Shown in pieces: positions 1 to 6,969 of a DNA stretch of 12,955 bases. The stretch is from an uncultured Gemmatimonadales bacterium (GTDB lineage: Bacteria; Gemmatimonadota; Gemmatimonadetes; Longimicrobiales; Gaopeijiaceae), in contig CALJKZ010000314.1 in assembly GCA_937983085.1 (NCBI GenBank), positions 1 through 12,955 on the forward strand, written 5' to 3'. Position 1 is the stretch's first letter; each line of letters opens with the position of its first letter. The notes under the pieces are model-generated. The model had not been told where the DNA came from and made no database searches. It was given only the letters and a program-made list of their open reading frames with translations. A program made the translations under genes and the position numbers.

Positions 1-86
1 CGTGTGGTACTACTCGCGAGCGTGCTGAGCGCGGGTCATGCGGATCCCCTCTTCGGTCGGTCCAGTGGGCGGGCCGCGGTGCGAGC
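1..86. other. Left edge, no supportable gene
   Basis: These bases lie beyond the stop of the DUF6090-like gene. A plus-strand frame is open from base 1 and ends at a TAG at 88-90, which would give a 29-residue tail ending AAVRA and would converge on the minus-strand gene. The third-base composition of this frame is not strongly GC-biased, and a short open frame is expected by chance in DNA this GC-rich. I therefore do not call it a gene. It could be the last residues of a gene cut by the window edge. Confidence 0.2.
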
Positions 87-833
87 CTAGGCGCCCTCCC
101 ACCCTCCGTCGAGCTCCTGCAGTCGCTGCCCGACGAGTCCCTGGAGTGTCTCCATGTGGTCGCGCAGGAGCACTCGCCGCGTGGTGGCCAGCTTTCCGAG
201 GGAAAGCTTGAAGGCCATGGCGTTCCGCGCCTCTCGCGCCTGAAGGCCCGACCAGTCCGGCGAGGCGGCAATCCGGGCGTCGATGGGAAGACTGTCGGCG
301 ACGGCGAGGATGGGAGTCAGGGGCGTTTCCCGAACGAGGTACGGGTCGATCATGGTCTGCTGGGATCTGTAGAAATCGTCCTCCAACCGACCCAGGTGGA
401 TGAGTTGGCGGTTCAACTCCGCAATGCCTCGTCGGACGGCAGGAGTGAGAAGGCTGAGTTGATTCGCATTCTCCAGATCAGCGAGGGCCGTCAGCCGAGG
501 CTCGAACGAGGCGATCTGGAACAGGCCGTCGTAGACCCACCGGGTCACCGAGTCGGCTGGAGTCGCGTCCAGGTCCTCATTCAGCAGTCGCTCCAACGCC
601 GTGAAGATGCGCTGTCGGCTGCTGTCGGAGGCCGCGAGGAGGTTGATGGATTCGTTCAGGTCGTCGTGGAGGGCCTCCAAGTGGCGTTGCTCGGCTCTCC
701 GCTCCTGCATCGATTCGCGCGCCGAGTCGGCGCTGAGGGCGATGAGGACGCCGACGACGATGATGGCGAGCTCGCCACCGATGCGCAGAACCGTCGCGGT
801 ACGGGATCGCATGTCAGCCGATGTACGGGTCAT
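87..833 (-). CDS. DUF6090-like single-pass membrane protein
   Basis: The 248-residue protein has one strong hydrophobic helix near the N-terminus (about residues 19-34, GELAIIVVGVLIAL). It is followed by a charged, helix-rich soluble part with likely coiled coil (about 38-80) and no catalytic motif. The layout, a short N-terminus, then GE-(hydrophobic)-GVLIAL, then an Arg/Glu-rich stretch reading EQRHLEALHDDL, resembles the DUF6090 family, whose function is unknown. That assignment is by pattern memory only. The start is uncertain: the first ATG (833) lies 20 bp inside the upstream VOC gene, and a second ATG at 812 follows the VOC stop at 814-816 by one base. Neither has a clear Shine-Dalgarno, so translation is probably coupled to the VOC gene. 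The helix is intact with either start. Most of the chain should lie outside the cytoplasm if the short N-terminus stays in. Confidence 0.75.
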   Translation of the reverse strand: MTRTSADMRSRTATVLRIGGELAIIVVGVLIALSADSARESMQERRAEQRHLEALHDDLNESINLLAASDSSRQRIFTALERLLNEDLDATPADSVTRWVYDGLFQIASFEPRLTALADLENANQLSLLTPAVRRGIAELNRQLIHLGRLEDDFYRSQQTMIDPYLVRETPLTPILAVADSLPIDARIAASPDWSGLQAREARNAMAFKLSLGKLATTRRVLLRDHMETLQGLVGQRLQELDGGWEGA

Positions 834-1353
834 CGGCGGACGGCACCGGCTCCCACAGCTCGATCTTGCGTCCCTCGGGGTCGAGGATCCATGCGAAGGC
901 GCCGTTGGGGTACTCCTCGAGTTCGCCGACGACCTCCACGCCCGTCGACCGTAGATCGTCGAGCAGGGCCGGGAGATTCTCCACCCGGAAGTTGATCATA
1001 TACGGAGAGTCGGAGGGTGCGAAGTACTCGGTGCTGGCCGGAAAGACGCCCCACACCGTGTAGCCGAGCTCGTCGGGGTCGTCCTGCTCGAGCCATTGGA
1101 ATACGAACGTGCCTTCGGGGACGCCGACGCCGAGTCGTTCCCGGTACCAGGCGCTGAGCGTCGCGGGGTCGTCGCTCTTGAAGAAGATGCCGCCCACTCC
1201 GGTGACGCCCGGGGCGGGCACGGCCTCGGCCACCGCCGTCTGGTCGGGGGGCGACTCGGTCAGTGTGGCAACGGGGGTGGGCGCCGGACGGAGGAGGAAG
1301 CCGGCCCCGAAGGCCACGACTCCGAGCGCGACGTGGGAGATCCAAGGGTTCAT
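814..1353 (-). CDS. Membrane-anchored VOC (glyoxalase-fold) protein
   Basis: The 179-residue protein carries a VOC-superfamily domain at about residues 52-168. The first strand reads VGGIFFKSDDPATLSAWY and the end reads WILDPEGRKIELWEP, which is the hallmark ending of this fold with the usual metal-ligand Glu at about 165. VOC proteins include glyoxalases, dioxygenases and antibiotic-binding proteins, so the substrate cannot be told. The canonical first-strand His ligand is not evident. Unusually, the N-terminus is a hydrophobic segment (about 5-21) followed by a Pro/Thr/Ala-rich linker, which implies a membrane anchor or export. Start choice: ATG at 1353 has AGGAG six bases upstream (1360-1364). 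The frame extends further upstream but without coding-like protein. It lies 91 bp downstream of the methyltransferase and overlaps the DUF6090-like gene, so the three may be co-transcribed. Confidence 0.88.
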   Translation of the reverse strand: MNPWISHVALGVVAFGAGFLLRPAPTPVATLTESPPDQTAVAEAVPAPGVTGVGGIFFKSDDPATLSAWYRERLGVGVPEGTFVFQWLEQDDPDELGYTVWGVFPASTEYFAPSDSPYMINFRVENLPALLDDLRSTGVEVVGELEEYPNGAFAWILDPEGRKIELWEPVPSADDPYIG

Positions 1354-1359
1354 CGAAGG

Positions 1360-1364
1360 CTCCT
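1360..1364 (-). promoter_or_regulatory. Ribosome binding site of the VOC gene
   Basis: The minus strand reads AGGAG, six bases before the ATG at 1353. It decides this start over upstream in-frame candidates and places the hydrophobic segment at the extreme N-terminus. Confidence 0.6.
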
Positions 1365-1444
1365 GGCCAGTGGGCGGTTCGGTAGGGTAGGCTCCGGGGC
1401 CGAGGACTGCCACGAATCCGTGGGCTCCCGGTCGCCGCCGGACA

Positions 1445-2260
1445 TCAAGGGTCTGCCACGGCGATGATGTGGGTGCCCATGTCATGCGCTCCCCGGGCCG
1501 GGGTCGCCTCTTCCTCCAGAGCGAGGACGGTATCGAAGGCCGCCTCGTCTTCGAGGATCTCGCTCCACGTGGTCGAGAGGGCGTTGGAGGCGGCCATGAA
1601 GGCGATGGTGAGACCCGAGTCGGTGAGGAAGTTTTCCAACTCCGAAGCCGTGAACATGTGGCAGAAATGCCCGCCCTCCACGCTGCTGGGAGAGGTGGCG
1701 GGTGTGATGTCTCCGGTGCGCACCACGGCCTCGATCTCTTCCTGAGGCAGGCGGTGGACGCCCTCGAGGAGGGCGTGGAGCGTCCCCCACTTCGACATGA
1801 CGCTGAGGAGGAGGCGACCGTCGGGCTTCAGGACGTCCAGGCACTGGTCGAGTGCATCCTGGCGGCGATCGAGGACGTAGCTGAAGGGCCCGCCGAAGGC
1901 GACGACGGCGTCGAAGCCGTCGCTCGGCAGCGCGCTCAGGTCGACGATGTCGGCAAGGATCCAGTCGTCGACGGCGTCGGCGTAGCCCTCGGCACGAGCG
2001 CGTTCCTCGTTGAGCCGAAGCTGGGTGGGGGACACGTCGCTCACCGTGATTCGACAGTCCAGGTCGGCCATGACCTCGGTGAAGCGTCCGGGACCCGCGC
2101 CGATCTCGAGCACGCGACAGCCCGGCTCCAGGTAGGCGCGGAGGCATCGCATGTGGAGGGCCAACTTGATGCGCTGGACGGGAGAGGCGTCGTGTCGATG
2201 GAACTCGGAGAGACCGAAGGCATCGAAGTAACGGATGACCGCATCGGGGTCATAGCTCAT
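1445..2260 (-). CDS. Class I SAM-dependent methyltransferase
   Basis: The 271-residue protein has a Rossmann-type methyltransferase core. Motif I is LEIGAGPGR at about residues 51-59 (SAM binding). An acidic residue ends strand 2 (VSDVS, about 73-77), ILADIVDL (about 101-108) fits motif II/III, and the strand-4/5 region DAVVAFGGPFSYVL to LKPDGRLLLSVMS (about 117-156) is typical of family Methyltransf_11/25. The substrate cannot be assigned. The chosen start (ATG at 2260, MSYDPDAV) begins the conserved part. The frame runs on to 2443, but that extension is Arg/Gly/His-rich, overlaps the divergent membrane gene and looks non-coding. No strong Shine-Dalgarno is seen. Probably cytoplasmic. It is the first gene of the leftward cluster. 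Confidence 0.9.
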   Translation of the reverse strand: MSYDPDAVIRYFDAFGLSEFHRHDASPVQRIKLALHMRCLRAYLEPGCRVLEIGAGPGRFTEVMADLDCRITVSDVSPTQLRLNEERARAEGYADAVDDWILADIVDLSALPSDGFDAVVAFGGPFSYVLDRRQDALDQCLDVLKPDGRLLLSVMSKWGTLHALLEGVHRLPQEEIEAVVRTGDITPATSPSSVEGGHFCHMFTASELENFLTDSGLTIAFMAASNALSTTWSEILEDEAAFDTVLALEEEATPARGAHDMGTHIIAVADP

Positions 2261-2407
2261 GGCTCGCAGTCCCGGCGTCCCGGCTCGGTCTTGCCCATGA
2301 GTCCGTACATGCCTACCTGAAGAGTGGAGGTGGAGCAGGCCTTGGGCCCGACGGTAGCTCGTGGGACCGGGCCGGACCAGTATCCCCACAGCGGAAGCCG
2401 AGGGCGT
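2261..2407. promoter_or_regulatory. Divergent intergenic region
   Basis: This 147 bp stretch separates the leftward methyltransferase gene from the rightward small membrane protein gene, so it should hold promoters for both. I see no convincing -35/-10 pair or operator. A TTGCCC at 2291-2296 followed 17 bases later by TACCTG is too weak to call. Confidence 0.3.
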
Positions 2408-2812
2408 ATGGATGCACCGAACGCCACCACCGGCACCACGCACTTCAGGCTCGTCACGGCCATGCTCGTGGCGTTCGCCGGTGTATTCCTGGCGGGCTTC
2501 ATCGAGCCCCCATCGAACCTCTTCCTCTTCCCCCTCGGAGCCCTCGCCTTCGGCGCGCTGGTGCTCTTCGCCGGCGCACGCCAGGACGCGGGTGCACCGG
2601 GTGGTCGATGGATCCCGATCATCGGGGCTTCGGCGCTCCTTTTCACGGCGGGGCTCATCTACGGGGCGGGCGGGTTCTGGTGGGACTACGACCTCATCGA
2701 CGCCTTGTACGTCGGTGGAGTGGTGGCTGCTGCGCTCGTCTATGTGACCAGTTCCCTCATCTGGCTCCGGGCCAGTCGTCGAGCCCCTCCGTGGAGGCCG
2801 GACGGGGAGTGA
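2408..2812 (+). CDS. Small four-helix membrane protein
   Basis: The 134-residue protein is not recognised as a named family. It has four predicted membrane helices at about residues 14-31, 37-55, 69-87 and 98-119, short loops and a basic, proline-containing tail (RASRRAPPWRP) that probably lies in the cytoplasm. The ATG at 2408 is preferred over the in-frame upstream ATG at 2324 because the extra 28 residues are hydrophilic and non-membrane-like, and AGGG lies just upstream of 2408. Its TGA overlaps the GTG start of the VanZ-like gene (GTGA at 2809-2812), so the two are translationally coupled. They may act together in the membrane, but no function can be given. Confidence 0.75.
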   Translation: MDAPNATTGTTHFRLVTAMLVAFAGVFLAGFIEPPSNLFLFPLGALAFGALVLFAGARQDAGAPGGRWIPIIGASALLFTAGLIYGAGGFWWDYDLIDALYVGGVVAAALVYVTSSLIWLRASRRAPPWRPDGE

Positions 2813-3516
2813 CCGCCGACCCCGAGGTGGTGGCGTGGCAGGCGTTCCTGACGCTCGCCGCCTTCCTCGCCGTCATGCTGGTGGTGCCGTGGCTCCTGGT
2901 GCGCGACGCCGCCCGCTCGGCGGCTCGGGTGGGCGGGGATGGATCGGACGCTCGAGGCGTGTTCGCGTCGGCCCGGGAGAAGCGCCTCTGGCTTTGGACG
3001 GCGGTCGTCGTCGTCGCCATCTACCTCACGCTGTCACCGGCGCAGACGCTGGCCGCCGCCCTGCGTGAGAGGGGACTCCTGGGGCCGTTCACCTGGCTGG
3101 TGCTGGCTCTGGTCGGCGGGGTGGCCCTGGCCCGGTGGGCCCGGTTGCGGCCCGGTACCGTGGAGGTGGGCGCCGTCCTGGGGGTGGTGGCGGTCTACGT
3201 CACCACGCTCATCCGCCTCCCGGTGCCCGAGGCCCGGTCGCACCTGTTCGAGTACGGACTCGTGGGCATGCTCGTCTACGAAGCGTTGCGGGAGCGTAGG
3301 GAAGGCGGACGGTCGGTACCCGTGCCCGCCCTCCTCGCGGTGGCGATCACGTCTCTGCTGGGGTGGGCGGACGAAGGCATCCAAGCCGTCCTCCCGAACC
3401 GGGTCTACGACCTCCAGGACGTGGCGTTCAATGCCATCGCGGCCACCATGGCGGTGAGCGCGACGGTCCTCGTGCGGTGGGTACAAAGCAAGACGACCCG
3501 CCACGGCTCGACGTAG
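2809..3516 (+). CDS. VanZ-like integral membrane protein
   Basis: The 235-residue protein has about six or seven hydrophobic segments. The C-terminal half carries the VanZ-like signature: HLFEYGLVG at about residues 145-153, then DEGIQAVLPNRVYDLQDVAFN at about 188-208 (Asp-Glu-x-x-Gln, Arg, Asp, Asn in the conserved spacing). VanZ-family proteins are membrane proteins named from teicoplanin resistance; most members are uncharacterised, and this gene alone does not imply resistance. An extra N-terminal helix (about 9-31) and a charged loop precede the core. The start is taken as GTG at 2809, which overlaps the preceding stop and has a G-rich stretch (GGACGGGGA) upstream. The frame is open further upstream, but that part only reads the coupled gene out of frame. 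Confidence 0.85.
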   Translation: MTADPEVVAWQAFLTLAAFLAVMLVVPWLLVRDAARSAARVGGDGSDARGVFASAREKRLWLWTAVVVVAIYLTLSPAQTLAAALRERGLLGPFTWLVLALVGGVALARWARLRPGTVEVGAVLGVVAVYVTTLIRLPVPEARSHLFEYGLVGMLVYEALRERREGGRSVPVPALLAVAITSLLGWADEGIQAVLPNRVYDLQDVAFNAIAATMAVSATVLVRWVQSKTTRHGST

Positions 3517-3524
3517 CGGGGCGC

Positions 3525-3542
3525 CCGGCCCTGCTCGGCCGG
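3525..3542. terminator. Possible hairpin between convergent genes
   Basis: A perfect 6-bp GC stem (CCGGCC / GGCCGG) with a 6-base loop begins nine bases after the VanZ-like stop. It sits in the 66 bp between two convergent genes, where a bidirectional terminator is expected. There is no T-tract on either side, so intrinsic termination is uncertain. Confidence 0.3.
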
Positions 3543-3582
3543 CGGTCCCAGGCGGGCCTCGTCACCGCCCGGGGGGTGTCGG

Positions 3583-4929
3583 CTAGCGGTCGGAGATGGG
3601 CCTCGTCACCACAGGCGCGTCCCAGTTCTGGGCCGAGGAGATGTTGGGCACGCCCCAGTGCTCGCCGTTCCAGCCCTGGAATCCGTCCATCTTGAAGGTC
3701 CAGAAGCCCGTCGACATGTCGCTGATCACGATGAGCCCGTCCTCGTTGCGGACGTCCACGCCGAAGGCCCCGTTGAACATGGCGGAACGGTCCGTGTTGG
3801 GCGGCCCGATGTACGTGTCGTAGTAGCCCACCGTCACCGGGTTGAGCGGGTCCTGCAGGTTGAAGATCTGCAGGCCGTCGAGGTAGCCGGAAACGAAGAC
3901 GTAGGGCCAACGGACCTCGTGGTTGTGCACGAGGTGCTTCCAGTTGGCCGTGAAGGCCGAGATGGGCGAGCGGATGTTGGTCTGCTGCCCCTCCAACGCC
4001 GGCTGCAGGTCGAAGATCCGCAGCGGTGCGTACTGGTACTCGGTCTCGGCGATGACGTAGCGGCCGTCCGGGCTGGGCGTGAAGGTGTGGCCGTAGTTCA
4101 CGCCGCTCACGCCGGTGAGGGTGATACGCAGTTCGGGGTTCACCACATCCGACACGTCGTAGATGTAGTAGCCGCCCGTACCGCCGCCGTAGAAGCGGTC
4201 TTCACCAGTGTCCGGATGGTACCCGACGTAGAAATCGTGGTAGCCTCGGTTGGCGCCCTGTCCCAGGGCGGTCTCGGGAACGGGGACCATCCCGACCCGA
4301 GCGTTTTCCAGGTCGCCTTCGACGATCATTCCCAGATCGTACACGAGGGCTCCCGGAGCGCTCGCCGTGGTGAAGAGGTACACCCGATTGTCGGTGTGCT
4401 TGTAGATGAAGATGTTGTGGAAGCCGCCGGGCATGTCGGGCTCATGGATGCGCGCGACCTCCCGGACGGTGGACGGGTCGGGGAGACCCGTCACGTCGAG
4501 GATCACGGCGCCGAGATCGTTGTTCGGCCCGCCTGCACCGAACTGCAGGGACTGCACCAGGTAGTAGCGCCCGTCCCACTTGAAGTGCTTGACGTCCATG
4601 CCTCCGGTCCGCTGATGGAGGTCCTGGTTCTCGATGCGCCATTCGTAGAGGAGCTCGGGGTTCTCCGGGTCCGCGATGCTGATGATGTCGGTGCCCTTGG
4701 GCCCATCGAAGCCGTAGACCATCCGGGCCACGTACGCGAAGGGCCGGTTCAGCTCCTGTTCGACGTCCATGTCGGCCACCGAAAGACGTGGTCCGAGGGG
4801 CAGGTGCCCGAGTACTTCGATGTTGTCGCTGCCTCGGTTCAAGGGGCTCCAGGGAACCTCCTGAGCGGCGAGGGGCGTCGTCATCACCGCGAGGAGCGCG
4901 GTGGCGGAAAGGGCACGGATCATCTTCAT
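3583..4929 (-). CDS. Secreted LVIVD-repeat beta-propeller protein
   Basis: The 448-residue protein starts with a Sec signal peptide (MKMIRALSATALLAV, likely cut after LAA at about residue 22). It is then built of repeated strands of the LVIVD type, in which a short hydrophobic strand ends in D and is followed by a NP-containing turn: DIISIADPENPEL (81-93), AVILDVTGLPDPS (141-153), YYIYDVSDVVNPEL (254-267), LRIFDLQPAL (303-312), LQIFNLQDPLNPVTVG (353-368) and LIVISDMSTGFW (399-410). This predicts a multi-bladed propeller in the periplasm or outside. Conserved-looking His residues (171, 231, 238, 281, 336, 338) could line a metal or ligand site. Family function is unknown. The ATG at 4929 has GAGGT five bases upstream. 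It is divergent from the ExbB-like operon and shares its upstream region. Confidence 0.88.
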   Translation of the reverse strand: MKMIRALSATALLAVMTTPLAAQEVPWSPLNRGSDNIEVLGHLPLGPRLSVADMDVEQELNRPFAYVARMVYGFDGPKGTDIISIADPENPELLYEWRIENQDLHQRTGGMDVKHFKWDGRYYLVQSLQFGAGGPNNDLGAVILDVTGLPDPSTVREVARIHEPDMPGGFHNIFIYKHTDNRVYLFTTASAPGALVYDLGMIVEGDLENARVGMVPVPETALGQGANRGYHDFYVGYHPDTGEDRFYGGGTGGYYIYDVSDVVNPELRITLTGVSGVNYGHTFTPSPDGRYVIAETEYQYAPLRIFDLQPALEGQQTNIRSPISAFTANWKHLVHNHEVRWPYVFVSGYLDGLQIFNLQDPLNPVTVGYYDTYIGPPNTDRSAMFNGAFGVDVRNEDGLIVISDMSTGFWTFKMDGFQGWNGEHWGVPNISSAQNWDAPVVTRPISDR

Positions 4930-5157
4930 CTTCGACCTCGGTGGGGACGCACGGTGCTCCGCGGGGAGCCGGTGGGGAGAGCGCGGAAAGTGGCTCGGCC
5001 GCCACGATGCGGCAACCGAGTCGGATTCCGTCCATGTCGGGCCGTCCCGGGTCCTTTTATCTTCGAAGTTCCCCCCAGGACGGCTTCAGACTTGCAGCAG
5101 ATCCTGGCCGATCTGACGAACCCCCTGCCCAGGACCTGATCGTTGAGTGGAGTTTCG
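4930..5157. promoter_or_regulatory. Divergent intergenic region before the ExbB-like operon
   Basis: This 228 bp region is the longest non-coding stretch in the window. It must drive the LVIVD gene leftward and the six-gene operon rightward. The only AT-rich island is at 5054-5068 (TTTTATCTTCGAAG), including the 8-bp palindrome CTTCGAAG at 5061-5068, a plausible core promoter or operator. No clean -35/-10 pair can be named. GAGGT at 4935-4939 is the LVIVD ribosome binding site. A small stem (GCTCC/GGAGC, 4956-4969) lies in the LVIVD leader. Confidence 0.4.
5149..5152 (+). promoter_or_regulatory. Ribosome binding site of the ExbB-like gene
   Basis: GGAG lies five bases before the ATG at 5158 and supports that start over the in-frame TTG at 5143. 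Confidence 0.5.
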
Positions 5158-6564
5158 ATGCTGATTTCGTCGCTGGCGGCGCCTCTCCAGAGCACGGAGA
5201 CCGGCTTCGCAGTCGGCGACTTTTGGAGCCTCACGCAGCAGGCAGGCCCTCTTCGCTGGCCCATCTTCTTCGTCCTGGCCTTCGGTCTGGTCCAGGTCTT
5301 CGCCAAGCTGTACGACCTGCTCCGGGACCGCCGGGCGTCGGCTGGACTACGCTCGGTGGAATACGACGCCATGTCCCTGGACGAGATCGCGGAGCTGGTG
5401 TCCCGCCAGGACGCGAGCATGCTGGCGTCGTTGCAGGCGACGATGATCAACGTCTTCCAGACGCGTCCGGCCGAGGGCCTCCTTCACGACGAGATCACCA
5501 ACTTCGTCCAGTTCCAACAGGATCAGTTCGACGTCTTCCGCCGTCGCATGGAGTTCCTGTCCGATACCGCGGGCGCGTTGGGACTCATGGGAACGGTGTG
5601 GGGGATGTTCACCGTGTTCTTCCAGGGTACGGCCGAACAGGACGTCATCCTCCGCGGCATGGGCATCGCCCTCATCACCACGCTTCTCGGCCTGGTGGTG
5701 AGCATCATCCTCAACTTCAGCTCAACGGAACTGTCGACCTTCTTCAACAAGAGGCTCGAGCGGGTCTCCACGAAGTCCGACGAGCTGCGCTTCCGTCTCA
5801 TGGAGTTGGCTCCCCAGCCGGCTGGAGTCGCGCCGGCCGCCGGTCCGGCGCCGAGCCCGGAGGCGACGCCCGCCGAGGCCGAGCCGCCGCGCCGCGTGAC
5901 GCCGGGTGGAAACGGTAGCCCCTCTCCCTCCCAGAGTCCCGGCTGGCGGTACGTGGAGTTCGAGGGGAAGGGGCACGTCGCTCGCGCCGGCGATCCTATC
6001 GAACTCGCCGTGGTCGTGCGGAACGGCAGCGACGCCCCGGCGCCGGGCGTCCCGGTCTTCGTGAAGATCGCCAGCGGAGACGCCGTCCTCGAGTCGGGCG
6101 GGCGGGCCTTGCGCGAGAGCTCCGACGCCTCGGGTAGAGTGGGCTTCGTCTGCCGGGCGCCCGAGCGGGTGGGCTCCTTCATCCTGGAGGCCAACCTCCC
6201 GGACCAGCCGGGTTCACCGACGTTGCTCCAGGTGCCCGTACGGCCCGGGGAACCGCAACGGGTCGAGAAGGAAGGCAACAATCAGGCGGCCATCGCCGGT
6301 TCGCGCCTCCCCCAACCTCTGGGCGTTCGTGTCCACGACCGGTTCGGAAACCCCGTCTCCGGCCTCGCCATCGCGTTCTCCGTGAAGCAGGGAGACGGCA
6401 AGCTGGGTGTGGGTCAGGCCCAGCGGAGTGTGGCCACCGACGCTTCGGGGCTGGCGGCAACGCCGTTCATCGTCTCCAGCACGGCGGGTCAAAACGTCGT
6501 CGCCGCGAGCCTCGATGGCGCCAAGAGCACCGTGGAGTTCGTCGCTTTCGCCACCGAGGCCTGA
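5158..6564 (+). CDS. ExbB/TolQ-family channel fused to two Ig-like domains
   Basis: The 468-residue protein is about twice the length of ExbB or TolQ. Residues 1-215 form a MotA/TolQ/ExbB proton-channel core. TM1 is about 35-50, and a cytoplasmic loop follows. TM2 is about 136-155 and holds the family motif LGLMGTVWGM, with T146 at the conserved Thr. TM3 is about 168-187 (ALITTLLGLVVSI). The Glu that ExbB/TolQ have early in TM3 (GIAEAL pattern) is Ile170 here. Residues 216-262 are a Pro/Ala/Ser linker. Residues 263-361 and 366-466 are two Ig-like folds. The second is clearly of the bacterial Ig-like 1/invasin type (RVHDRFGNPVSGLAIAFSVK, ATDASGLAATPF). In the family the C-terminus is cytoplasmic, which is an odd place for such domains. 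With the two ExbD-like proteins it should form a PMF-driven inner-membrane complex. First gene of the operon. Confidence 0.92.
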   Translation: MLISSLAAPLQSTETGFAVGDFWSLTQQAGPLRWPIFFVLAFGLVQVFAKLYDLLRDRRASAGLRSVEYDAMSLDEIAELVSRQDASMLASLQATMINVFQTRPAEGLLHDEITNFVQFQQDQFDVFRRRMEFLSDTAGALGLMGTVWGMFTVFFQGTAEQDVILRGMGIALITTLLGLVVSIILNFSSTELSTFFNKRLERVSTKSDELRFRLMELAPQPAGVAPAAGPAPSPEATPAEAEPPRRVTPGGNGSPSPSQSPGWRYVEFEGKGHVARAGDPIELAVVVRNGSDAPAPGVPVFVKIASGDAVLESGGRALRESSDASGRVGFVCRAPERVGSFILEANLPDQPGSPTLLQVPVRPGEPQRVEKEGNNQAAIAGSRLPQPLGVRVHDRFGNPVSGLAIAFSVKQGDGKLGVGQAQRSVATDASGLAATPFIVSSTAGQNVVAASLDGAKSTVEFVAFATEA

Positions 6565-6570
6565 TCGAAC

Positions 6571-6966
6571 ATGCAGAAGTCGGGCTTCGTGGTGCGGTTC
6601 GTGGATGTGGTGCTGATCCTTCTGTTCGGCTTCATCAGCATTTCCAGCGTCCGGGCCACGGAGATCGACCTCGCCGAAAGCACGGAGATTCCCGCGCCGG
6701 CTCTGGAGACCCAGGACGTCGTCTTCGTGGGGATCCGGCCTGACGGCACCTACCTCGTCGATGAGGAGCGCCTCGCCCTCCGTGGCCCCAGGCAGCTCTT
6801 CGACTTCCTGGCGTCCGAAAGCGAGCGCCTGGCCGACCGGCCGGTGACGGTCCGCATTCGTGCGAGTCACGATACCCCCATGCGGTACCTGGTCGACGCG
6901 GCCCGCGTGACGGATCAGCTCGGCCTTCCTAAGGCCCTCGAGGTCCGGATGGCGGGAGGGGGCTGA
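6571..6966 (+). CDS. ExbD/TolR-family protein 1
   Basis: The 131-residue protein has the size and layout of ExbD/TolR: a short cytoplasmic N-terminus, one membrane helix (about residues 8-26) and a periplasmic domain. The helix contains Asp12 (RFVDVVLILLFGF), matching the essential proton-relay Asp of ExbD/TolR/MotB. The periplasmic end (VRIRASHDTPMRYLVDAARVTD, about 94-115, then LGLPKALEV) fits the ExbD/TolR domain's strand-helix-strand pattern. It should plug the pentameric ExbB-like channel as part of a dimer. It starts 6 bp after the ExbB-like stop and ends 3 bp before a second ExbD-like gene. No peptidoglycan-binding OmpA domain is present, so it is not a MotB. Confidence 0.92.
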   Translation: MQKSGFVVRFVDVVLILLFGFISISSVRATEIDLAESTEIPAPALETQDVVFVGIRPDGTYLVDEERLALRGPRQLFDFLASESERLADRPVTVRIRASHDTPMRYLVDAARVTDQLGLPKALEVRMAGGG

Positions 6967-6969
6967 GGC

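Noticed and set aside
1410..1423. Small hairpin CCACG-AATC-CGTGG in the gap after the methyltransferase gene
   Set aside because: A 5-bp stem without a T-tract is too weak to call a terminator, although its place between two genes would fit.
3583..4929. Selenium-binding protein / methanethiol oxidase, or TolB-like propeller
   Set aside because: The blades follow the LVIVD spacing (hydrophobic strand ending in D, then NP), and I do not see the selenium-binding-protein signature or the TolB N-terminal domain. The His residues alone are not enough.
3658..5139. Long open frame on the plus strand (493 codons) opposite the LVIVD gene
   Set aside because: It is antisense to a gene with a clear signal peptide and repeats. 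Its translation is Val/Asp/His-rich with no domain, as expected for the complement of a GC-rich gene.
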